A stretch of 33,914 bases of DNA, from positions 1 through 33,914 of the forward strand of contig JAAUSA010000026.1 of NCBI GenBank assembly GCA_012031975.1, read 5' to 3'. How positions within the stretch are numbered: the stretch's first letter is position 1; every line of letters starts with the position of its first letter. This stretch comes from Alkalinema sp. RU_4_3 (lineage in GTDB: Bacteria; Cyanobacteriota; Cyanobacteriia; Leptolyngbyales; Leptolyngbyaceae). Shown piece by piece: positions 26,301 to 28,573 of the stretch. Under the pieces are notes generated by a model, which saw only the letters and a program-made list of their open reading frames with translations, was not told the origin of the DNA and made no database searches. Both the position numbers and the translations under genes were made by a program.

Positions 26301-28550
26301 GTCACCCTCGATGTCCAAGGGACTGCGATCGGCGGCAGCAACAGCCTACTTCAGGCCCAGGCCCTTGATCTCTCCGCCAGAGGCACGGTTAACTTGACCA
26401 CCCAGCTCCAGGAGGCCAAGCTCACAGGACTAGCGGACAACAGCTTCACTCTAGCCAACCAAGGCAACCTGAAGCTCAACCCCAGCAAGTTCAACGGCGG
26501 CACCGTCACCCTGTCCACCAGCGGCAACCTGGACCTCGATAGTTTGAAACTCCTAACCGACAAGTCCGGCCAAGGCCTCAACCTCACGGCAGGCGGCAGC
26601 ATCAGCTTCAACCAACTCGACGCGGGCGCCAACTACGGCACCATTACCCTGAACGCAGGCAACCAGATCAACAGCCGGATCGCCAACGACGACCAAGCGG
26701 ACCTGATCGCCGATCGCGCCGTCCTCACCTCCGGCCAGTCCATGGACCTCGAAACCAACCTCGCCAACCTGATGGCCACCTCGGCCTCCGGCGACATCCA
26801 GATCGAGAACCTGAACCCACTGGCCCTCACCCTCGGCGACATCATCGCCAACAACGGCAACATCTACGTCAGCAACCGAGGCACCCTCAACGCCACGGCC
26901 CGCAACGAATCGAAGCAGGTCAACGGCTCTATTGTCCTCGTTAGTAAGACCAGCGACATCGTGATCAATCCATCGAGCGACGGAGCCGATCGCCGTATCT
27001 TGACCCAAACCCTCGAACTGCGAGCCACGGGCCAACTGATCGTCGATCGCCGCGTCGAACTCGATGCTGATAATCTCACCTTGGCTTCTGGCGAAACGGG
27101 CATTACTGAAGGCGCGATTCTATTGCCCAAGATCCGTACTAAGAATCTCACCTACGAACTCGGCTCCGGAAGCATCATCATCTCTCCGGAAACCTTCAAA
27201 AATGCAGGTGGTGAAGCCCTACAGCTCGATAAAGTGAACCTGATCGCTCGGGGTAACCAGATGACCCAGGGCAGCAGGGCCGGACTCTACCAGTACCGCG
27301 ACGTTAATACCAACCAAACCTACTACCTCGACACCGCCGAATTAGAAGGTACGACCAAGGTTTACCAAGCCAACGGCAATGCCCTCACGGCTGCCCAAAT
27401 TACCAGCCTGCGCTTGGCTCCGGTCCTGAACATGCTCAACTACCAAGTGCGCGAACCCCAAAGCGGTAAGCTCACCTTCCTGGGCAACGATGGCCGTGAA
27501 TACTATCGCGATCGCGTCGGTAAGAAAGTCGTCGTCGATGGCAGCGGTGGCACGACCCTAGTGGATGAAACCTTCCCGACCTATACCCGTCAAAATGCAG
27601 CGGGCAAATATGCCTACACCGTACTTCGCCTAGACTTAGCGGTACCTGCCTATGAAGTCGTCTACAGCGATGAAGTGAACTATCGCAAGTTTGCAGCGGA
27701 TAATGCGGCGATCTACGCTGATGTCCAGGTCCATTTCACAGAGGTAACGCAACCCCAGGTCAATGCCCTCAATATGACTGCCCTGATGCGTCAGGAACTG
27801 GCAGGTGGTATTTCCCTGGCCACCCCGGTCGGCGAACTGCTCACCCCGAGAGATGGCTTCGCGATCAATTCCCAGTCCCTCAGCCTCAAGGCCCAGCGCG
27901 ATCTTGGCAACATCAGCTTCACGGACCTCAAAGGTACGGACATCTCGATCGCCAGCGGTGCCAACATCTTGGTCACGGGTGCCCCCCAAGCCAGCCAGTC
28001 CCTCAGGCTCGAATCCACGGGCTACTTCGACAACAACGGCAACTTCATCGGCGGCAACATCACCACCGACCCGACCAACCCCGCTGCAAAACTCGTGGTG
28101 CAAAACCTCGAACTCGCCGCCCTTGGTAACATCAACGTCGATGTGAATGCAGGCTTCCTCAAGGCCAAGGTAGCCAACAACGGCGACCTGACCATCCGCG
28201 AAACCGATGCCATCACCCTGGCCGATGTCGCGGTCAATAATGGTCAACTGAATCTAACGGCGAGTAATGCGGTCACGATCGCCAAAGCCGTCGTCGGTGG
28301 CAATGTGATTCTCAACGCCAGCGATGTCTTCAGCGGCCTGAATGGCGACAGCAAAGCGGACCTGACCGCCAATGACCTCAATATCGCAGTCACAGGCAGC
28401 GTCGGCACAGCCAGCCAGCTGCTCGAAACCACCGTCAACACAATCTCCCTCAACACAGGCAGCAGCGCCAACCTTGGCAACTACGGTGCCCTCAACGTCA
28501 TACTGTCGATGCAGGCAGCAGCGTCCAAATTGAAACCCATAGCCCCTTAA
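5355..28550 (+). CDS. Giant repeat / RTX / haemagglutinin-like beta-helix protein, central segment
   Basis: 7,731 codons from GTG 5355. This is not a true start: the frame continues the protein of 1846-5340, and homologous text begins at 5334. Order of parts (residues of this ORF): the end of a repeat unit; five PHGL/AIGGL modules (~80-575); ten more AFVG repeats (~660-1740) and one degenerate copy; a beta-rich region with leucine/aspartate-rich strands (~1950-3870), three short DVGK repeats and a DSNNDGRISIDD Ca-loop (3234-3245); RTX nonapeptides (3928-4041); then FhaB-like beta-helix text (many NINxxGxVxL strands) to the end, interrupted by an aromatic-rich island (~6118-6659) and a Tyr-rich insert (~7282-7470). 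Such proteins are usually exported and act at the cell surface in adhesion, aggregation or sheath formation, with Ca2+ stabilising the repeats. The ORF ends by frameshift near 28500. There are no membrane segments. Confidence 0.88.
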   Translation: MAMGGAFAMEWSQVKTPGQTGLASTITLDGLRLNKYQDKLDETLYQELRAQLASEKARLEATNGTVKSIAATVNAWAFNEETIDLVRNQINLDAPHGLVEGQKVIYSTAGTAIGGLTSGQEYYVRVIDRDTFELSLTQGGAAIDLTTLGSGVQQIKDVLEFPATNGIAVDVQTEQLIFATPHGFTTGAIVQYESGENKAIGGLTNNTSYKVLMVDATRIQLQDMLTGNVINLTSDAEGSHGLREITTQTIPGETYGGTVNIVNDTITFSNNHNLQTNDKIQYYRPVGAGAAAIGGTLDALLKPSDVHTYFVRVIDAKTIQLVGTSGVFKNQVIDLTSVGSGLQVFSLVQSASGSRNLGFHSKSDLTIKADGQTAKLGYSHELQTGQAVTIQLDPYRTQSISPFVGLEAQKYSTNPQVYGPGQQYIYYVKRISDTELKFAASLDDLTNNRFINLSIDPKGSRFRVMATWSLAGSTPAVTETRLGNAFVFNPKNSITVDVASDRINLPAPTDLKVGQAVEYRTSTTAIGGLQNAQTYYVVGINGASLQLAANADGTGIVNLTSQGGIGSHRFITSIANFDITSGLAEKRRTAALALQSRLSNDLGITVTLTAGTATNSINPAAVDTAIASGRRVELSSVRLTYDEAQIGETKFVAGITQGYAFIGTGYSKTDKSNAIGVELSNVTLGLGLYKTIDYRKSLAEQQSMTYALTGSGAAQVLGITGLELNGNLALQMNRTGTTVNELITTPGGNITLKFDDPASITNLSGNADLSIAGNVALSGNFDIRNRTDANGTSLLMNASAVNAFVGYGADTPTEGDDVGVAISNGNLDLNLNADQSYSYAITNATAAVRGISGVTLLANTVNVVGDRKGTVANTMVNLGQYQLGLAGLAGLSGDALTFTSNQAADGTKTIKLTASGVNAMFGYGAETADTSDDIGLRLTGGNIDLLFNPDQTYSYSFSGGSLAAVGINGLDLSTGSFSISGTQDDTTIALNNYRLNVGSVARFSGDTLNFISKKTATGKEVKFSGTNIGALVGYGTDTVVTTDDIGLSIANANLNLNLKADKSYDYALSNATASVVGATGLTLNATGISATGNQSSTEVTLGNFAMGIANNIVLSGTALRYNANATQLSLGATGISAFMGSGYNSANAVGVSLSNADLGLVLYQEAAGTKHTYALQATGSASLLGVPADLQMSANQFSLEVNRTGRAVSETIVLPSKNIAISFDANEGQLTRASGNASLNIANTAVLTGDFGISNTINGNVNKLLIGANNVTAFIGTGYNTNDALGVEINNGRLGMILESTNNAPAIYALDVAGSATLRGIPAIELTGNMAARINRANQAIDETILLSNGETVKLNFIEAEAALTQIAGNATLKLGTILETSGAMKLDLGTVDAQGKRKIDLAAEQISLFVGDNKGTPDITDDVGAALSNGKLNLTLNPDDTYNYTITDAAFELRGVDLLDFSGKVGAIGDQNGIKMLLEDLNLRIGDTGLISGDFGFEVIKDANNQNTIKFTTKDAAAFVGAGASTVTEADDRGLSLTGADIEIILNADRTYSYTINNAAAALKGLDFFQFSGIVSGSGDQSNLSIALDDLSIQLADYARVSGDFTFEVESNGNGGSTIKLGGEDIDAFVGLGASTVDKSDDIGADLSNAIFSLTIAADNSYTYDIDNAEVSLVGLDGVEFSGTANVDGNNQSANLVLNDLSLAISDYARISGDFALSVKTTASGNVIDLSATDAAALFGTGAKTADESDDVGVRLENGRADVRFKRDAAGKLAYAYNLGGAVELVGIQGLTLGGTLSGYANQLGEAVTLGGQTIAAGENLLQGTGLTLGIADLTTITGDFAFTQRTNDGALLATGQNISASVELVAGMSGRLDDGKLGLVFLGDGKYAIQGSGTATLAYNAAGDSNDLAFTGDLGFEVNRTGQAMNETIALGGLTQTIQFETGANTSQFNASNLDMVLTQAVKDALIEGAEQLQDLRRKFVVDYDANGNVVDDAALDSFLSKALPGTDITIDGMLQLRDYLALGDAIVDYFKNLPTTPPNPGNPGELQTFGKLKDFITNLNNTWGKKLPIADNLDFVIDKTGFSLSFASQLNYQKAIKLALPEEATNFGIELEGSATLNLGVDLGIDFDLSFDWTNFEADFNLNKLEFNAAASANDIVLGAYFGPLGVSLGSNDADKQKGRASIALGGSISYVDELKFATTQNQVDIVLPFYANLAGTALGEGGSKTATATLQGAIFDSRDFSKLNFSFPSSGGASSNISNASLRGNTLATKTDSFTKDDVGKTFTLGSLGTVKVIQFVDAKNITIARDLSNLNASFSGSNGTTSNISGAAIQGNALTTKTNAFSLSDVGKTVTIAGLGTVKITKFIDEKNVTIEGADKVAQLAPPKVQLTTANFDKLLNFRNISVADVVSMFRETLAWAEEYKSYDVMQTALPFVDLKLGDALDFAKAIDQQVLSKINFFKPVVNLFTGAGASLSGGKLTTTGGSFTKDHVGKEVSIEGLGTYRVKEFVDANNVVLDDVGGLTLGNLSFGLHNKRELHRTLQETIQAINVSGVLPFGVQLTYDAAKNELVMPFSFKQNLPVLNNVDLNLGMELGDLSLSTSAKTSLNASVEGRIDLGIDFDGIDNQSGIEFFIDNVGLTGSASFAVTDLEVAAKLGFVGLTAGGAGTGSTVRMDVNAFMGLDRDPNANTPGDRRFKFNDLIGGDLFDSFSVQLNGDAEAKLKGLKVNGGFGDINIAPNVELAVYAPDLKKLGAGVQVVKQPVTTAFNLQAALAGGQVKQEGLITVLPDVANIFKLQNLTFSDIARGLDVGIDFVKSSLEDQSFYNTAIPIINQSLSETFDFLDILSDKLVLAAENPAAVLQEVERVIENALGIVDNNSLAPKQQMFSLSLNGDFLDVHLGWQYLFSKNFDFNLDLASLKELAGTAGAAALDAIDSLVDLNGGGNINLEALAKLNFDLGIDLSDLLRGETPDIVLYDYNAATGEGTYAQVGARLEGKGLNLGFKAGPIDIGVEQGTVVLDADGNINTKDYAGLLIALDQKRGPRADDGRFYFGSESFSDNLEARLQGGFSVNLPIRVDVLGQSVNLDPLSIRTNPALGDQGLLEMFKGLSAGAGTGPAIKPITMTLPDIRGAFDRLGGEFSLMGILNDPSFILDGVDGAMGTLEDVFDSSLAQDIPFVGDKLASAASFLRDIRQGMLGDLRRKLSGNGKAIEYLRETLWDVLGTQKLNLILDSNNDGRISIDDVQIRWFDAQGNALKNWVVGDALPNGVDAIQFDMKLGSRILGTGVDIPLNLDVPGFNLDVNGGFSLDIGWSLDFGFGLSLKDNFYLSTNKDQTQSELKLDIKAFLDGSPTDPNTVTQFTADGQLLFLKANVFDQNPKGRASGIYGQLGLDMKGDSRGRLTFDKLMSGRLNDIFGVKLDLDGELQLGMELSLDGAKGLPRLGADLAVDWDWSWELGKPVQKPKAPTIDLKNFRVDMGSLVTEFLQPIAEQVKQTLDPVMPMVEVLETEVPGLDLLLGKDNDDLKGLINMIMLAQGKPQIDWSFISEAKQIYELAGKLSNLKAGGWLELGDITGFGTKNVKGTAKTGSTSAGAAQIDSFLAANTRQTSVAPKKKGAGKTPRSGFKVMEYIKDISNWTNLLTGGDATFFTYEMPLLEFNAGFDVKIARIPIVPTPLTINVSAFGDFNAAADLGFGYDTFGIRRAISSGNPIDALDGFFLTDFNPQGQEKDEFTVNAKLGVRGGLGAGIFEVGLSGAITAKMGVDVQDIEKPTLTKDEAGYVIAQDWKSDGKIRYSEVVTMYNYAPTEGGAAGGIKNLFNVNGNVGLEIGAYAEIDLLLTSKRFEIPIAEVELANFGYQAPKVQPYLGKVEGGKLRLYSGSFSNKRVYNATADGGETFILSGSNGTVNVEYEGYYQTFTGVTEVIADGGLGDDVFDATRLKGATINITGGAGKDKILFGTAGGFADGGDGNDILDASLSIGRVELIGGAGDDRLTGGLGADVLKGGAGRDRLVGGLGSDILDGGSGDDNLAGGEGDDTYAFGDGFGVDRFSDSLGNNAIDFTQANNSLEASIGRRGVSVRQNGAENEIRANGSSINKVTLGKGNDTVNMSDFADRAIQLNDTGGDDTYRIRMGRANNDFGLGTLNLNDGGGDFDEVILEQTTTDVLNLDLNQVRNGREIINYNSAIDRITVTGKATQFIGNTIVDFGGNIRVGNSDNNGISRLGTTDLRLIGKSIAFNAQVNSDAIIVDTLNNVDVTQKLNAVQNGYIDLRTYGNKTNINLSADLMVSTGDSQDGQGAGWMRLTTPDGALINTNGAQILGSGSQLVVKSKNGIGSTTASIKSTVASFTGATSLHGQGDIVLDETDSLKLTNIAEKLPVYNPGLIIPEMMILPVWVEKSQWIASLSTDWKSQIVNGTTDYAVAAGNGDIRLNLAGADALLSLDSGSLTNRNTTGDIILTADDINFRSGASKVQGNDQLVIQATQTTNREYRLGTAAMTKFGEEIVDNAILNDNKALELSTQDLTALKDGFQQVTIGRQNPGNVMTFGDIKGDAEFRDTITFLADHMDIKGDVQGKGEILNLNTNTARVFSASIYDDTIGAFSSGITAKDINLTATQLNPARGNDQVTVSGWLKATESIDLKAQNIVTDIGSQVLGTQANSQIQVNTTDYTKIAGLVEGMGANSSVNLYAATVMNVKEGGIVAARGTDGQIDIEAGQVVLIDAGGAVTAGARFEDINGKPTAIKTGEGADVRIVSPHELVIKGTVTSSDQMLLSAGSPLNSYKADYFDQLPKDAKGNDHYLKRIGEDQFSILMTGTLTSLSNNTTLNLEANDDIIIRGNINVFGQNSGLKVRSNTWVYEEGFMDVQKNIDILGGFDAAGNSTGGANTEGSSVYVHTTSRIITRQAGSTINIKGAKDVDILGAVVAGGTIGEHGVTWAGNDSVVNVTAGEQVFLDTGLLGSKGVNIQGGIGGADDQGLGVLITTAGGATAGGYTSDNSGGIININSASNIEMMGWLVSGGKLNQVFENGKLKSQTIDWSGNKGKIQVNAQGQAFIGGNTVNQAGEAIQTGGYLYATDRIEVVGQQTTGTGVYVQAASELVTHAADGSIFVKSSSDADVQGMLLPGGDITQVRGADGLYIGRTLTNFNGNSTVRIEADDQIRVGQDLRAGKSIDLVGGDDPIEADVPGKINYSGRGIVLYGSTKLETWKENSKINLNAPGRVDILAPAHTNEAEAAGFIPLSSGVLNQDVSLKLWLNKVGFQVETTINIPASKTADNTKVEDLIKDLQDAIDTANWTVVRSDDAAHAVGSNYISSNTDRDLEVKLRNGHFMLAGPYKFIIQSSSTNADQLGFTNVGTGLASTLPYTISAKEIGSTVSIGAPNGPNGKLYIAGQVLSYEAMNLYSGTSPDGIDIELDVTGKLETINGSIAVKVGKFGVVKGDIVAGGAGSDVILSAENTLELYGNITADDAIQLSAGKTVKAGEVSIHTFGTSQMNGQSVTIAGLNNVIINSSIGIDAKDQINNRLKQITIGSTQGDLTLERTSGRVASTATMLFTGRDVNIDGVVKNLGTDGNAATTEVTINATRNTRITADIQSEGSVLVQAVNDINLFNANIGVNGTGETLELVQTSAGGTITLGRTIANLNGTYSQQGASLAAKDSLTIDSTGTVNVNAGVQVMTEAANSTLTVNANQLNLTGALYAGAKPATGGVNWSGDRATVALNVTDLLTIGGVGANTLGQMVNVGGSIEATGWVNIKTLGGTDPLDLVMSRASSIKADTHGLGTTAGQIVINAQGNAQINGVVEAVNAGGDLQWSSQGLILLNGLLKADRNLTINAGKDVTGYGLITRGLRYYDANQRMIDSLGYYVNELGDFVDNLGKITTQPQQTTTDQLLWQPAGGGILGTNAGGKIMLSATGDMWLQGQTGQLKADANGQETVATEQVVITTAGTVTIDGEVRALKQISVNAQNLNLIKEATVKTFETGSRISLRATEQMMTTQSQLGTDRALIDSKGSLDVTGRDLWLDGTIKGATVLLNGAKSVNLQGKVVSAANIDVRSGVDLGWTEAKLLGGLTRADLTGGEIAITLDGALNAQGIVSLLAGGNVRVEAEVGNGGQGSANAPLITQKPVTIQVVTGTYQVADGTIAVPVESWVQTTVTEQVGNDLVRVGNQFYTMDVTLTQDSYWNPTTNTEREFFVNGVDYISTNINWGGAGTPAADHDFTDLSDAQRQVVMDILGYKRLYDFGYANAKDNRTVNGNPSESAWTPTWANNSKVIVNIPLDGIKNYYVRLQDGAQNDLLRAVSQGQADTWNETVGQYWDQATVRYNQINSGHTATTYTYDRTLDYDNSPDRWQVSYDSNGKRWYSINDGRTGNNVVQHAKNPLWQNAAMQYENDLRGVRIYSPIGYDSTTRLINAQNQVGSQVRTVGETQEFLYNVALKVTRAALDIDTEVGSEEPWYRFWGEFGTGTASQYSISGGAFASAYNQLTWGNGGYFNINYDETVLSRENLRYDTQFRFQWQFREDDGDGDFVESGSDDVFGDHWRWGTIPQSTQTYTANLSNGDGWGELEYKIESIGNWVKTGDITETFRDYNYNWESKLNNVQDKRLTERFQFVTNDHDIFDNRPRYETSDKLVKVVQTDIQTKFRTEQTIQNQIVWRTERLTNGDLKDQGAFNQSSISALNGIIIDAGNNATISAKLGTTGANGTISINAINNATIKGAIPEGANPADVIAAPAILTTQTSLTITANQVNVTDRSQLTATIGQVNLQSATDLGFSGIATGNQVSLNAASNLTLTGQIQSATTITAQAGTNNGIGNITGNAYTNLNAVGNITLTAGNSDGDITLPSGWITGQTVTLNANKGAISNYSTTIDANGQTLRQHGLITADTLNLNAQQEINVSLKTTQLSATGTAIDLTTDAITATTANITATGNLNLTALNSLNLQNVTANNIALNSIGNVNVDRVTATGTIAMDLLQGNFALNANGRMTAGSTVTLDVQGTAIGGSNSLLQAQALDLSARGTVNLTTQLQEAKLTGLADNSFTLANQGNLKLNPSKFNGGTVTLSTSGNLDLDSLKLLTDKSGQGLNLTAGGSISFNQLDAGANYGTITLNAGNQINSRIANDDQADLIADRAVLTSGQSMDLETNLANLMATSASGDIQIENLNPLALTLGDIIANNGNIYVSNRGTLNATARNESKQVNGSIVLVSKTSDIVINPSSDGADRRILTQTLELRATGQLIVDRRVELDADNLTLASGETGITEGAILLPKIRTKNLTYELGSGSIIISPETFKNAGGEALQLDKVNLIARGNQMTQGSRAGLYQYRDVNTNQTYYLDTAELEGTTKVYQANGNALTAAQITSLRLAPVLNMLNYQVREPQSGKLTFLGNDGREYYRDRVGKKVVVDGSGGTTLVDETFPTYTRQNAAGKYAYTVLRLDLAVPAYEVVYSDEVNYRKFAADNAAIYADVQVHFTEVTQPQVNALNMTALMRQELAGGISLATPVGELLTPRDGFAINSQSLSLKAQRDLGNISFTDLKGTDISIASGANILVTGAPQASQSLRLESTGYFDNNGNFIGGNITTDPTNPAAKLVVQNLELAALGNINVDVNAGFLKAKVANNGDLTIRETDAITLADVAVNNGQLNLTASNAVTIAKAVVGGNVILNASDVFSGLNGDSKADLTANDLNIAVTGSVGTASQLLETTVNTISLNTGSSANLGNYGALNVILSMQAAASKLKPIAP
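5590..7080 (+). repeat. Five tandem 'PHGL...AIGGL...YYV' modules
   Basis: Units begin near LDAPHGLVEGQKVIY, FATPHGFTTGAIVQY, FSNNHNLQTNDKIQY, LGYSHELQTGQAV and LPAPTDLKVGQAVEY. Most continue with AIGGL, a YYV or YFV strand, a D-x-x-T-hydrophobic strand, and IDLTxxGxG. This module is widespread in giant bacterial surface proteins. Copies 3 and 4 carry insertions (GGTLDALLKPSDVH; SPFVGLEAQKYSTNP). The block sits between the two AFVG repeat blocks. Confidence 0.8.
7332..11170 (+). repeat. Tandem AFVG-type protein repeats, block B (10 clear copies plus one degenerate)
   Basis: Openers lie at 7332 (AFIGTGYS), 7761 (AFVGYGAD), 8109 (AMFGYGAE), 8442 (ALVGYGTD), 8763 (AFMGSGYN), 9171 (AFIGTGYN), 9579 (LFVGDNKG), 9909 (AFVGAGAS), 10239 (AFVGLGAS) and 10566 (ALFGTGAK). 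A decayed unit starts near 10940. Spacings fall in two groups, about 321-348 and 408-429 bases. Units with TxxxDDxG followed by YxY strands are the short class; those with NRxGxxxxExI are the long class, as in block A. Confidence 0.85.
12090..12930 (+). repeat. Three-copy DVGK...LGT..V..F.D..N.T module
   Basis: Two adjacent copies (about 12094-12297 and 12298-12500) share SSNIS...GN.L.TKT..F...DVGKT, a LGTVK strand and a final FxDxKNxTI. A third copy (about 12757-12930: FTKDHVGKEVSIEGLGTYRV...VDANNVVL) follows after ~85 unrelated residues. Each reads as a small beta-sandwich-like unit. I recognise no named family. Confidence 0.7.
15054..15089 (+). other. EF-hand/dockerin-like calcium-binding loop
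   Basis: The twelve residues DSNNDGRISIDD have D/N at loop positions 1, 3 and 5, Gly at 6, Ile at 8 and Asp at 12, the pattern of dockerin-type or EF-hand Ca2+ loops. Flanking text (LNLILDS..., DVQIRWFDAQGN) is compatible. A second partner loop is not obvious, so it may be a solitary Ca site within a beta domain. Confidence 0.6.
17136..17477 (+). repeat. RTX nonapeptide repeats (GGxGxDxUx)
   Basis: The series includes GGLGDDVF, GGAGKDKIL, GGDGNDIL, GGAGDDRLT, GGLGADVLK, GGAGRDRLV, GGLGSDILD, GGSGDDNLA and GGEGDDTYAF. These form Ca2+-binding parallel beta-rolls typical of type I secretion substrates and fold only outside the cell. They occupy residues 3928-4041 of this ORF, about the middle (~residue 5,100) of the reconstructed protein, not near the C-terminus. 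Confidence 0.9.
17890..23700 (+). repeat. Filamentous-haemagglutinin-like beta-helix region
   Basis: About 1,900 residues of short strands with N/D/G turns, for example NIRVGN, DLRLIGKSIAFNA, GDIVLDE, INLNAPGRVDI, IVINAQGNAQINGVVEA and SLDVTGRDLWLDGTIKG. The terms are irregular but repeat every ~20-25 residues, as in FhaB-type and adhesin beta-helices. Short near-duplicate phrases recur, for example GMLLPGG.I at 20700, VVAGGTIGEHGVTWAGN at 20110 and LVSGGKLNQVF at 20390, suggesting higher-order duplication of ~100-200 residues. Confidence 0.7.
21060..21440 (+). other. Flagellar-hook-like (SLKL...TADNT..DL..DLQ.A...LGF) inserted module
   Basis: The text VSLKLWLNKVGFQVETTI is followed by PASKTADNTKVEDLIKDLQ, DLEVKLRNGHFML and NADQLGFTNVG. 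The pattern is a strand, a 'T-A-D-N-T' helix start, a helix with DL..DLQ.A, then beta strands ending in a 'LGF' motif. This resembles small modules shared by hook/filament proteins and giant adhesins. It interrupts the beta-helix. The family assignment is by resemblance only. Confidence 0.5.
23707..25330 (+). other. Aromatic-rich island of unrecognised fold within the beta-helix protein
   Basis: About 540 residues (ORF residues ~6118-6659) unusually rich in Trp, Tyr, Phe and Arg, in contrast with the Thr/Asn/Gly/Ala text on both sides. Examples are VESWVQTTVTEQVG, DSYWNPTTNTEREF, WYRFWGEFG, DTQFRFQWQFRE and NWESKLNN. An acidic DDGDGDFVESGSDD stretch may bind Ca2+. It also contains helix-like segments (DLSDAQRQVVMDILGYKRLYDFGYANA). 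No catalytic motif is evident and I do not recognise the family. Confidence 0.65.
25350..28550 (+). repeat. Second beta-helix stretch with Tyr-rich insert
   Basis: Haemagglutinin-like text resumes (SLTITANQVNVTDRSQLTA, SLNAASNLTLTGQIQSAT, ITATGNLNLTALNSLNLQN). A Tyr/Arg-rich, more globular insert lies at about 27200-27765 (AGLYQYRDVNTNQTYYLD, GREYYRDRVGKKVVVDG). Beta-helix text then continues to the frameshift. Codons here are strongly C-ending (AAC, ACC, GAC, CTC), unlike the T/G-ending use at 4000-5300. Confidence 0.65.
28497..28502 (+). other. Frameshift 2: single-base deletion splitting the giant gene
   Basis: The upstream frame reads ...GALNV then ILSMQAAASKLKPIAP and stops at 28548. 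From 28502 the next frame reads TVDAGSSVQIETHSPLTI, which continues the beta-helix style without a gap and runs into the downstream ORF. Restoring one base within GTCATACTG repairs the frame. There is no slippery heptamer, so an indel is favoured over programmed frameshifting. Confidence 0.82.
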
Positions 28551-28573
28551 CGATCGCAGGCAATATTTCAGCG

